Below the pieces are notes generated by a model. That model was not told where the DNA came from, did not search any database, and saw nothing but the letters and a program-made list of their open reading frames with translations. From Avena insularis (lineage: Eukaryota > Streptophyta > Magnoliopsida > Poales > Poaceae), in the NCBI GenBank assembly GCA_023614405.1, contig CM042689.1:327584305-327648304 (forward strand): a stretch of DNA of 64,000 nt. The letters are read 5' to 3'. Below, piece by piece: positions 55,001 through 64,000 of the stretch; position 1 is the first letter of the stretch; every line of letters begins with the position of its first letter. Made by a program: the position numbers and the translations under genes.

Positions 55001-56201
55001 GCGGCAACTACCTCTAGAACTTGGACCTCGTCCGAATCACCTTCCTCCTCGTGGGCCGGGGTCTTGCCGCGGGCGCGAGCCGGAGCAAGATCCGACTTGG
55101 GAACGAACTCTTCCGAGTCCGGCTCCCCATTGTCCGGAGTGTTCCGATCCGCGGGCCACGGGAGGGACAAAACCTCGGCATCCTCAATCTTCTGCTCCTC
55201 AAACCTCTGCAGGACAAAAAAGAGAAAAATTAACAAGAGAAAACATAGATGCGATTAAAAGGTAAAACATGTCTGCAAAAACTTACTCTGGGAGGGGGAT
55301 GCTCGCGGGTGAACGGCTTCAATCCCCAGGCCCAGTCCTCTGGCATCTTCGTCTTAAAGATAGCCCGGACGCGCTTGAAGATAAGGCAGTTGTCCAGCTC
55401 CACCGTCGAGACTCGGTTGGGATCGAGAGGACCGCTCATAGCCAGCTTGTGTGTGCGTTTACGAATGGGCAGATCCGTGGTTACGAATAGTCATGATCCT
55501 CACGCGTAGTCGGAGCGGATCAGTTCCTTCAGCCGAATCTCAAAAGCCTCAGCCAAAGCATGACTCTTCCTCGGATTATAGGTCCAGTTCTTCTTGGAAG
55601 GAGGGCCAATGGAAAAAGCAGGGAGCCGAATCCTATCCTCATTCCCAGAGTTCTTGACATAAAAGAACGACTTATGCCACTTCTTGCATGATTCTAAACC
55701 TGCAACGCGAGGAAATTCGGATTTCCTCCGAGGTGTGATTGACGCGGCACCACATTGGGTAAGCAACTTCTCGGAGGGTTGAAGAGATTTGTCTGGGACG
55801 ACGTTGGATCGAATCTGAAAACTTGACCAACGCGGCACAGACGGCCATAGGTCCAGATCCTCCGAGGCGTAGATGAAGGCAGAAAGAGAGGCAATGGCAT
55901 TAGCAGGAAGATGATGCGGCTGCAGGCCGAAGTAATCGAGGAACTCCCTAGCGAAATCGCTGAGGGGGAGACCAAACCCACGAGCTAAATGTGACATGAA
56001 GACGACGTACTCGCCCTCCCTAATAACTGGAGAGGATTCGCTGCCGGGTAAGAGACAGGCTACCTCGGCAGGAATTCGGCGAGTTCGGATTAGCCACTCA
56101 ACCTCTCGGCGGGTGACGGAAGAGCCCTGCCATGAGCCTCGCTCGGGCCCAGACGCAGCATCGTCGTCCTCAATGAGCGCGCTGCTGACGGAGCTTGACA
56201 T
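52075..56201 (-). pseudogene. Tat-3 antisense gene, seven or more predicted exons
   Basis: Minus-strand gene opposite to gag-pol. Predicted pieces are 56201-55287, 55206-54791, 54718-53948, 53293-53191, a short exon near 53110-53060, about 52930-52680, and about 52560-52075. Introns at 55286-55207, 54790-54719, 53947-53294 and from 53190 have GT-AG ends. The N-terminal domain shows HLARGFGLPLSDF, LQPHHLPANAIASLSAFIYA and CKKWHKSFFYVKNSG and resembles Transposase_28 (PF04195). The middle is Ala/Pro/Ser-rich, then coiled coil, then a C-terminal domain with ALTVIMSWYEDISLDTLINL, shared with Tat-2. A stop at 55500 and one near 52381 break it. Function unknown. Confidence 0.72.
53341..53815 (-). 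repeat. 60-bp tandem array with palindromes in a Tat-3 antisense-gene intron
   Basis: Eight units of exactly 60 bp lie in the intron 53947-53294. Each contains agatccgagt ... actcggatct, a 10-bp inverted repeat around about 13 bases, plus a ggtggctggatattc segment. The units differ by a few bases. Because 60 is a multiple of three, the plus strand has a 194-codon open frame of repeats. That frame is a by-product, not a gene. Confidence 0.92.
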
Positions 56202-56944
56202 GAGGTCGCCGGAGGAACTTACGAAGGAAGAAATAGCAGCGAAGGGAAACCTAGAACTGCAAGGCCCCGTCGTGGTTCTACGCGAAAACGGCGGCGGAGC
56301 AGAGAAGGAACCACCGCGCCAGAACTAAAGAAAAGCAGAGGTGTCTAGAGGAAATCCTAGGCGATAAGACCGGATGAACTCACCGGCAACGACGCCGGAG
56401 CAAGCGAACAGGGACGAGGTCGATGGAGCAGTGCGGCGGAAGCCTTGCCGTCGAAGACCCAGGTGGGTGCATGGCGGCGGAAGCACGAATGGGCGCGGAG
56501 GTGAGAGGAAGAAGAGGGGCACCGGTAAGCGGAGGGGGAAAGTGAATCCCCTAGCCCCATGCCCCTCTTTATAACCGCGCCGCCTGAGAAGTAGTGGGAT
56601 CGTGGGTGTAGCAGTTATCTGTGTAGATCGTGTACGCGGCACGATCGCACGCCGCTAAGTGGAACCGCACCAACGACCACACGATGATAGAAAGGGTCAA
56701 GATCCCTGACGGACACGCGATGCGAGGCGCCATAGCCGCGACAGCAATGTAAATTATCAGAGCCGGTGAACAATCGAGAGGAACGAAAAATGAGAGAAAC
56801 AATGATGAGTATGACACGTAGGACGAGGCGTACGCGAGAAGATGTGCTGATACCTCGAACGAGAAAAAGATAACTCGGAAACAATAGGAAACGAATATCG
56901 TGAAACTGATACGGCCCGGCCGAAGTTATAAGCAGGACCGTACC
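56202..56944 (-). promoter_or_regulatory. Leader and promoter region of the Tat-3 antisense gene
   Basis: Between the antisense start codon and the polypurine tract there is no gene. A TATA-like ttataaaga on the minus strand (complement of 56567-56575) lies about 366 bp upstream of the ATG, in a GC-rich setting. It is a plausible promoter for antisense transcription. Confidence 0.5.
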
Positions 56945-56959
56945 AGCTTCGGGGACTAA
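56945..56959 (+). other. Tat-3 polypurine tract
   Basis: agcttcggggactaa lies directly before the 3' LTR start TGTTGGGG. Confidence 0.8.
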
Positions 56960-57746
56960 TGTTGGGGAGGTGACCCCGGATAGGGTAAGGACGGGGAAAG
57001 ACGAAAGGAGATTCCTCGTCCAGTTTCCGAGTTACACTCTAAATCGTCCGAATCCTGTAAAGGTCGGCCGAGGTATGAGAGAGTAGGACCCTTATGATAA
57101 TAGCAAGGAATTACCCGGCCGAGATACTGCGTAAGTCGGCCGGGTCAGCCCGAATAATCTTAATGCAGGTGAAGGCCAAGCCGAGTTATGCGAGACAGGG
57201 CCGAATGATATGAAGCTTGCAGGAGAAGGAGATGCCAATAGTCAAACTCTAGTCGCAGGCTAGGGAGAATCTGAGCAGAGCCAAGCACAAAGGACAAGGT
57301 GCAGAGCGACAGAGGGGCAGAAGGAGGTCACAGAGGTGACAGTCCTAAAGCCCTAGGCATGCAGGTGGGGTCCTCTGGAACCTTGCCGTCGTTAGAAGGG
57401 CGACACGGAAAGGAGGCCGCCGAGTTACTATATTGGGACAAGCATATTCCTCGAATATGCTTGCCACGTCAGCCCTAGAGGAGCCCAAGGTTCTCCTTTA
57501 TAAGGAGAGGCTTGGACTCTGAGAAGGGCATCGGCTCATTTAGTACCGTTTGGCTGGTAAAGTTCTTCCTCTCTACCTGTACTCAGCTCATGGAGCACTT
57601 GTAGCCCAAGGAAGGAGAAATAAAGATCTTTACCTTAGTCTTCGGTGTGTAGAATCAACTACATCTTCCCTCCCCAGATCCCTCTAGCATCCATTGGCCT
57701 CATACTTTAGCCTACCCATGGCATCTGCCGTGCCACCACCATGACA
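56960..57746 (+). repeat. Tat-3 3' LTR (787 bp)
   Basis: Same length as the 5' LTR, with about 21 differences by hand count. It ends CATGACA, where the 5' LTR ends CACAACA, and is followed by the duplication acatt. The palindrome and the TATA-like box are kept. Confidence 0.92.
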
Positions 57747-57751
57747 ACATT

Positions 57752-59594
57752 GCTAGTTGCTGTGGTGATTCGGCCTCTTGTAAGTGCTCGTGAAATTGCT
57801 GACGAAGGCGTCGTGAAAATCAATCCAACTGTTGATGCTTCCGGGTGGCAAATTGTTCAACCATACCCGAGCTGGTCCTTCCATCATCTGCGGTACGTAA
57901 CGTACTGCCCATCTCAAGTTTCCCTGCGTGATCTTCACAGCGGTTCCATAATCTATGAGCCAATCCTCTGGCTTTGTGCTTCCATCATATGTTTTTGTCC
58001 CTCTGCCCAGCTGGAAATTCGGCACTGGTGGCTCCTTCATGATCCTTGGGCCAAAACATGGTGGACCCTGCGGACCTTGTGATTCAATTATCTCTGCCAT
58101 TTTTATGCGGTCAAGCATCAGCCTGGCATCATCCGGCTGAAGGTTCCTACCTCCGTATCTTGCTCCCATTGCTCGATATGCATGATCTGGCGGCTCATAC
58201 CCGTCATTTACCATAGCTGAGTAACCATCATTATACTTATTCGCGTTCGGGTCAGCTGGCTATTGAACTGCTTTTCCCGCACTCTGTTGTCTTCTTTCTG
58301 GCTGAGCTGGTGCGTTATTCGGAGCTGGATTTCCTCCTCCTGCCGAGTGAGTTGTGCGCCGAGTATTAGGCACAAAATTCTGCCCTCTGTTGTCATTTCT
58401 CTGTCCAAGTTTTTCCTGGTTTTCATTTTCTCAGGGATTATTTCTTTTTTCCTCTTGCGCATGCGCCGGGTTTCCTTGAACTACTGCCGGATCATAGGCG
58501 ACCATCTGCTTGTTTCTTCCAGAATCCACACTTTTTTCTTTTCTCGGCTTGGGTGCCGCTCCTGGTGAGGATGTCGTGTGCCCAGCCGATCTTGCCGGAA
58601 CAGGAGTTGCCGAGTGAACCAGCTGTGATCTCCTTGCTATACCCGGATTTCCTCTGTAATATGCCTCATTCAGCATGCTGGCTGCTTTTACTAACCCATT
58701 GACCTGCTCTTGCTGCCTTTTCTTTGCTTCCCCCTCCAAGTGGGGTAATTCTGCCATCGCTGCTTCTGCTGCTCGCAGATTAGTTGCCGCTGTGTTCTAC
58801 GTTGGGCGCATGGCTGTCTCATTGTTGTTCTCTGGTGTTATCTTTGATGTCGCATCTGCTAGCTCTTCGCTGAGGTTCCTTCCTCTCAATCTCGTTGCAT
58901 CAAGCTGGGTCTTTGCGCCCTTGACTCGATTTGCCGAGTTAAGCTCTCGGATAGTGATATCCACATCCTGTTGTAACTGTGCTAGCTCCTTTGCTTTTTC
59001 CAGGACTTTTATCCTGGTTTCTTCCAACTCGGCTTGCACACGCGGGTCGGGCTGTGCCATCGGCTCGCCAACTTGTCTATCGCTTCCTGTAGCTCCTTAG
59101 CTCTTTTGCTCCTAGCTATGTTCTCTGGTTTCTCCAGCGGCGCCTTTGCCGTTCTTGTAGCTCTTGGCGTTTCCTCATGATTTCCTCCTTCTGTGTTTTC
59201 ATTTACCACTGGAACTACTGTGGGAGCTACGGGGTTTGGGGCAGTCATCATTACCTCCATGGAGGCGAGTTGGAGAGGTTTCCCAGCTACTGGTGCCGTT
59301 GGGGGATCCGGGCCCGACGGCCGACGTCGCTGGGGCCCATCCACGGCACCGCGGTGAGACCTGGTGCTCGCCGAATTTGACGAAGTGACCGCCCCTAGGG
59401 AACGGCCTGGTCCCGAAGCAGCCCGCGTTGTCGCTGACGAAGTTGAGCGCTCCAAACCTCTGGATGAGGCCGGAGTAGACGCGCTCGCCGGTCTTGGCGA
59501 TGATGTTGCCCGTCCGGATGAAGACTCCATTAAGCACCTGCTTCTTCCCCACGGTGGGCGCCAACTGTCGTGGTGGTGGCACAGCAGATGCCAT
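57752..59594 (-). pseudogene. gag: Tat-2 gag N-terminal part
   Basis: The ATG at 59592-59594 (minus strand) lies in the 5' LTR. The first residues are MASAVPPPRQ and the primer site is read as LAPTVG. After frameshifts the conserved core is seen: CFGPRIMKEPPVPNFQLGRG, NLRWAVRYVPQMM, ARVWLNNLPPGSINSW. A frame change close to the Tat-3 insertion point puts a stop just before the junction. Gag resumes at 43204 on the other side of Tat-3. Confidence 0.8.
59547..59564 (-). other. Tat-2 primer-binding site (tRNA-Lys type)
   Basis: The minus strand reads ttggcgcccaccgtgggg, one base from the 5' LTR, identical to Tat-3. Confidence 0.82.
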
Positions 59595-60248
59595 GGGTAG
59601 GCTTAAGTTGGGGGCCGAATGGGTGCTTGTGGTCACTGGGGAGGGAGTGCACGGTCGAGCCATGCACGAAGAACAAGAAGAACTCTCCACACTTGACAAT
59701 TTGATTGATACCCCAAAGATTACAAGTGCTCCTTGAGCTGTATTGGCTTGAGTACGCAACACCTATTCTCTACTTCGTCCAACCTCCTTCTACTACTGCT
59801 ATGCCCTCCCTTATATAGGCAGTGCTAGCTAGCTAATACCCCCTTTGGGTTCTAGGGTTTACTGTTTGGGTCTTGGTCCCTACAATATGGGCCGGGTTAT
59901 GGGCTTTCCCTAAGCCCATAGGCCCGGTCCATAAAGCTTGAAAGCTAACGGTCTTCTAGTACGCTGCTTCTTGTTCTTTTTACGCCACGCAGCTATTTTG
60001 TCGTCAGCTTGCTTTGGGCGTCACCCGGCTCCTTTTGTGTCACCCGGCGTCGCCCTTCTCTTTTGACCATGCTTTACCATGGTCCTTCCCGAACCTTACT
60101 CGGAAAGGTGCCACGCGTCCTTCCTAACTCGGCCCTTCCTCGGTTGACTCGGCTCGTTGGTACCTGCAAGGGTTACAACTTTGTCCTATACGAGCCGAGA
60201 TAGTTTACCTGCGCTATGTTTCCCTTCTCAGGGGTTATCCCCCCGACA
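59566..60248 (-). repeat. Tat-2 5' LTR (683 bp)
   Basis: Partner of 32012-32784, with the same ends TGTCGTGG and CCCCGACA and the duplication acaga outside. The minus-strand TATA box tatataaggg is the complement of about 59808-59817. The last ~40 bp on the minus strand, which encode the gag start, closely match the Tat-3 LTR end although the rest of the two LTRs does not. Confidence 0.9.
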
Positions 60249-60253
60249 ACAGA

Positions 60254-62040
60254 ATAAAGTGTGCCATCAAGTTCGTGAGAGCTTTACTAACTAACTTTCT
60301 CAAAATGGACAAAAAAAATATTTTGGAAGAAAACACGGCATATGGAATATGCACTGAAATAGCAAATGATGCTAATAGGTAGGTATGGTGGACACAACTG
60401 GCAACATTGGTTTTGGGGAGTTGGAAGCACAGGTAGAGCACGTACTCAGTGCAAGTGAAAGGCTAGCAATAGAGAGAGAGCGACAAACGAGAGAGCAATA
60501 GCTGTCATAATCATGCTTGCAACAAAACAGGACTAACTATGGCATGAAAGTGATATAATAACTCTGAGGCAAAATAAATCATCGAGGCTTACTGACTATT
60601 GATTAGTCATATGCATGCGTGAGCATGTGCCAAGTCGATTCACATGAACAGTCAGAGGAGGATACCACAATATCATACCAAAGTATGAATAAAACAATGC
60701 AAGCAAATATTCATATGACATGCTACAAACTATTAGCAAGCTGGAGCTAATCATAGACAAGCAAGAACTACTAAGCATCCATAATGACATACACCTTACA
60801 TAAACAGGCTAAGCATGCTCACAATGATGAGTATATGTACAAAAATGAAGACAAGTAGAGTTCGTTACCAGCCTCTTACCACACCTCGAGTTGTCCTAAT
60901 CTTCATTATTGCCCTTCACTTGTGTGATTTGAATAATTAACATGAAACCACAAACCACTGAGAACGGCTGAACCCTGCAAAGAACTCACAAAACCAAAGA
61001 AGAACAACAAATATTTTTGGTGTTTTTGATTTTTTATAAGCCAACCAACACAAAACCAAACGAAGCAAAATAAAACCAAAAACAAAAACTAAGACGCTCC
61101 AAGAACAACACAACTGTGCATGAAACAATAAAAACGAAGTGTCTAGAAAGACCTGAGATTTTTATTAATGAAGAAGGGGATGCCTTGGGCACCCCCAAGC
61201 TTTGACGCTTGTACCTCTTGAGTAATTCTTGTGGTGATACGGAGTGTCTCCCCCCAAGATTGAGCTTTTGTCCATTTTTCATCTCATTACATCATCCTCT
61301 CTCTACACCTGAAATTTTTCTTTCATACAAAACTTCACACAATCTTCACTAGCAACATTAGTTTATTCAAAAGATATTAGACCTCTGGCAAAGATTTGGA
61401 ACAGCAAGACTTTTAATTAAAAACACAAGCTACTGTAGCAACTCCTTCAAAAAGCTCAATTTCCTAAAAATAACCCGAAAAGGAATCAATAAGAAGCAAA
61501 TGCAAATAATGGCAGAAATCTGTCAAAACAGACTAGCAGGTAGAAACCAATTTTTCCGAAGACCTTATGTTGCTCAAATCAAAAAGTGTTGAACTAACAA
61601 AAGTTATCTAACATACTGGGGGATTTATTCATACATTTTTAGCTCAATCTGACTTATAGAGGCTCCTCACGAATTATTATGGTGGAGGACACAAATCTGT
61701 TTCGGGACAGCAACTCCCCAAATCTTACTTCCCTCTCATTAGAGGTTATTCTTGGCACAAAAAGCAAACAAAAAGGATAAGGAGAGGTCATTACTAAAGT
61801 AATAACTTCCAAGACTCAAGGAAACTCTTGGTTTATCTCCCAACAAGTACTTTTCTTTAACGCCTTTAAGTTAGGCACGGCGAAGAGCAAAGATTGGAAA
61901 GGAGAAAAATAAAAGTGAGCATGTATAACCACTATAAAAACATTATTTTGTTCATTAAAATCCTTTTGTTAATAAGGTTGATCAAGTCTTGTTACCAAAA
62001 CAATCTTATATGAATCAAAACTTTGCATTCCACAAGGTGA
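60254..62040 (-). other. Athila-like non-coding region, 5' part
   Basis: About 1.8 kb of AT-rich sequence lies directly after the protease on the minus strand. RT should start here in an autonomous element. I see no RT, RNase H, integrase or envelope motif on either strand. Two G-rich tracts on the minus strand (near 61190 and 61250, complement of caccccca and ctcccccca) resemble internal polypurine tracts. Confidence 0.65.
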
Positions 62041-63189
62041 TTATGTTACCTCATACTTGATAGCAATGGTCCCAATCATAACAGATTCAAAATTTTCTTG
62101 TGGAATGGGACAATATATTTCTCCAACTTTGATGCTCTCAATGTTTTCAATGGAATTCAGGCAATAGCTCTTAACAACCTTCTTGGGGAAATAGACAGTG
62201 TGCTCTTTGTCATTAATATTGAATGTTACTTTTCCTTGATTGTAATTGATGACAGCACCTGTAGTATTAAGAAAAGGTCTCCCAAGAATAATAGACATAT
62301 TATAATCTTCAGGCATTTCAAGCACAACAAAATATGTTAAAACCATGCAATTATGAGCTACTTGAACAGGAACATCCTCACATATACCAACAATAATAGT
62401 AGTTGACTTATCAGCCATTTGCAAAGATATATCAGTTGTCATCAACTTTTCTAGCTAGAGTCTCTTGTAGAGAGAAAAAGGCATAACACTAACTCCAGCT
62501 CCCAAATCACATAAAGCAGTTCTAACATAATTATTTTTAATGGAGCAAGGAATAGTTGGTATACCTGGATCACCAAGTTTCTTTGGAACCTTACCATTAA
62601 AGGAATAATTAGCAAGAAGAGTAGAAATCTCCTCATTAGGAATCTTCATTTTATTAGAGACAATATCCTTAATATACTTTGAATAAGGAGGCAACTTAAT
62701 AGCATCAGTCAAAGGAATTTGCAAGAATAAAGGCTTCATCCACTCACAAAACTTGTTGTAGTGTTCCTCCTCCTTTGACTTGTGTTTCTTACCTGAAAAA
62801 GGCATAGGTTTCTGCACCCAAGGTTCTCTCTCTTTACCATGTTTATTAGCAATAAAATCTTCCTTAGTGTACCTAGTGTTCTTAGTGTGCTTCTCAGGTT
62901 CTTCCTCACCTTCCTCCTTATCAGGAGACTCATTTTTATCATTGCCACCCTCATTTTCAGCATCAGAGACAGATATACTATTAGGATCTATAGCAGGTTC
63001 AAGTGGTTCCTCAACTCTCTTATGTTTCTTTTTCTTCCTCTTACGAGGACTACCACTATCCTCACCTTGTTGAGAATCTCGCTCAATTCTTTTAGGGTGT
63101 CCTTCAGGATATAAAGGATCTTGAGTATCTGCACCACTCCTAGCTCTAATTCCATAAGCATGTTTATCTCCTGAAGCATTAACTAGCAT
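62041..63189 (-). pseudogene. pol: Athila-like protease region
   Basis: A hydrophilic region rich in K, E and D (a charged spacer with KRKKKKHKR) is followed by the retropepsin-like ALCDLGAGVSVMPFSLYKRL. In this lineage the active-site motif reads D-L-G-A. One in-frame TAG at about 62455 follows. The frame then continues with MSIILGRPFLNTTGAVIN, the usual second part of the protease, and ends at 62041. It is minus strand and collinear with gag to the right. Confidence 0.78.
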
Positions 63190-63329
63190 ATCCTTTTGTA
63201 CCTTAGCAAGTTCATCAAGTTGGGTTGAACCATTTGAAAGTGTTTACAAAGCATTTTAATATCATTAGAAGTTCTTTCCACAATATCATTCAACTCATGG
63301 ATAGCCCTAGAGTTTTCAAATAAATGATT

Positions 63330-64000
63330 CTAAACTTGTTTATTAAAGTGACCTTGTTTAACAATAAAAATGTCAAGTTCCTCTAAGCATTGATCAAGAG
63401 GCTTAACATAAGGAATATCACCTTCATCAAAGTGTTGGAGAGAGTGTACCTCAATAGTAGATGAGTGGGGAATTGGCTTACATAATTCTTCTATAGGAGG
63501 TAGATTCTTCACATCTTCAGCTCTAATACCTTTCTCCTTTAGACACTTCTTAGCTTCCTTCATCACTTCATCATTTAATGCAATAACTCCCATCTTCTTT
63601 GTTGTTGGTGTTGGAACTGGTTCAGGAACAACTGGTTCAGGAGTAATAGGCTCAGGTGTATTCAGCTCAGTTGAAGTCCAATCATCATAATTCTTGCTTA
63701 TCTTAGTCATTAATTCTTCAGCATCTGTAGGAGTCCTTTTCCTGAAAACACAATCAGCAAAGCTATCTAGGTATGTCCTAGAATCATCAGTTAGTCCATT
63801 ATAATAAAGATCAAGAAGCTCATTCTTAGGTAATGGACATCCAGGATGTGTATGAATCAAGGCACAGAATCTTTTCCATGACTCAGGCAATTTCTCTTCT
63901 TCTCCCTGTTTAAAATCAAAAAGTCTCTACAAAGCAGCATGCCTAGCACTGGGAGGAAAATATTTATGGAAGAAAGAAGCAATCAAGCAATCAGGGCTAT
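63330..64000 (-). pseudogene. gag: Athila-like gag, partial at the right edge
   Basis: The gag core shows PESWKRFCALIHTHPGCPLP and ELLDLYYNGLTDDSRTYLDS, typical of Athila-type and related retrotransposon gag proteins. A Pro/Glu/Thr repeat stretch (PEPITPEPVVPEPVP) follows. The frame enters from beyond 64000 with a TAG near 63930 (CAG expected) and ends at 63330. The 140 bp between it and the protease frame continue the same protein in damaged form. Confidence 0.78.

Larger units (their letters stand above)
43205..57746 (+). mobile_element. Tat-3: Tat-lineage gypsy retrotransposon inside Tat-2 gag
   Basis: Equal 787-bp LTRs (43205-43991 and 56960-57746) are flanked by the 5-bp duplication acatt (43200-43204 and 57747-57751). 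The plus-strand order is primer site, gag, protease, RT, RNase H, second RNase H, integrase, tandem array, minus-strand antisense gene, polypurine tract, 3' LTR. The LTRs differ at about 21 places by hand count (2.7%). Its proteins are close relatives of Tat-2 but its LTR is different outside the last ~40 bp. Stops and frameshifts make it inactive. Confidence 0.92.
32012..60248 (-). mobile_element. Tat-2: Tat-lineage gypsy retrotransposon, split by Tat-3
   Basis: LTRs at 32012-32784 and 59566-60248 are flanked by the 5-bp duplication acaga (32007-32011 and 60249-60253). The tRNA-Lys-type primer site beside the right LTR shows the minus orientation. Order on the minus strand: gag (cut by Tat-3 at 43205-57746), protease, RT, RNase H, second RNase H, integrase, then a plus-strand antisense gene, polypurine tract and 3' LTR. 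Without Tat-3 it is about 13.7 kb. Its pol is largely one frame with several stops. Confidence 0.9.
30527..64000 (-). mobile_element. Athila-like gypsy element with gag and protease only
   Basis: This is the oldest layer on the right side, on the minus strand. Gag enters at the right edge (64000), protease follows down to 62041, then about 2.9 kb of non-coding sequence (62040-60254 and 32011-30857) leads to a polypurine tract and the start of the 3' LTR (30856). Tat-2 interrupts it with the duplication acaga. Element A truncates its 3' LTR. No RT, RNase H or integrase is present between protease and 3' LTR, so this copy is non-autonomous. The 5' LTR is outside the window. The lineage is judged from the gag and protease style and the TGATACGTCC LTR start. 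Confidence 0.75.

Noticed and set aside
60235..61282. Short minus-strand open frames after the Athila-like protease as a possible envelope-like gene
   Set aside because: They are 60-80 codons, AT-driven and hydrophobic only by composition, with no signal peptide plus membrane-anchor arrangement and no conserved start.

Overview
This window is plant nuclear DNA made almost entirely of transposable elements, and I see no host gene, rRNA or tRNA in it. The elements are Ty3/gypsy LTR retrotransposons with 5-bp target-site duplications (TSDs) and tRNA primer sites, one hAT DNA transposon with an 8-bp TSD, and genes with GT-AG introns. The gypsy mix (Tat, Tekay/Del chromovirus, and an Athila-like element whose LTR starts with the TGATACGTCC type of terminus) suggests a grass with a large genome, probably Pooideae. 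The species cannot be fixed from the sequence alone.

The layout is a stack of insertions, most of them closed by matching TSDs. (0) An Athila-like gag-protease element on the minus strand occupies 30527-32011 and 60249-64000 and runs off the right edge. (1a) Its 3' LTR is broken by another gypsy element (element A), of which only the 3' end and 3' LTR are in view (1-102 and 30007-30526). (2) A non-autonomous hAT (103-29998, TSD cctacggg) sits 22 bp inside that LTR. (3) A Tekay/Del chromovirus with 4-kb LTRs (283-28937, TSD gctca) sits in the hAT. (4) A GC-rich Tat element, Tat-1 (8217-20419, minus strand, TSD tgtgc), sits between the RT and RNase H parts of the Tekay pol. (1b) Independently, a Tat element, Tat-2 (32012-60248, minus strand, TSD acaga), sits in the Athila-like element. 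(2b) A third Tat element, Tat-3 (43205-57746, plus strand, TSD acatt), sits in the Tat-2 gag.

All the retroviral-type genes are damaged by stops or frameshifts, but their domains can be read: gag, protease, reverse transcriptase, RNase H, a second RNase H in the Tat elements, and integrase, with a chromodomain in Tekay. The three Tat elements share an unusual plan. The gag start codon lies in the LTR and translation would run through the primer-binding site. A multi-exon gene on the opposite strand lies between integrase and the 3' LTR. One intron of that gene, just before its coiled-coil exons, carries a tandem array of palindrome-bearing units.

Other points of note are an extra coiled-coil/acidic reading frame upstream of gag in Tekay, a duplicated diverged 3' end in Tekay, repeated copies of a polypurine-tract-like core in the Tat 3' regions, and the lack of any reverse transcriptase or integrase in the Athila-like element. 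Coordinates of LTRs, TSDs and splice sites were read by eye. Percent differences are hand counts.
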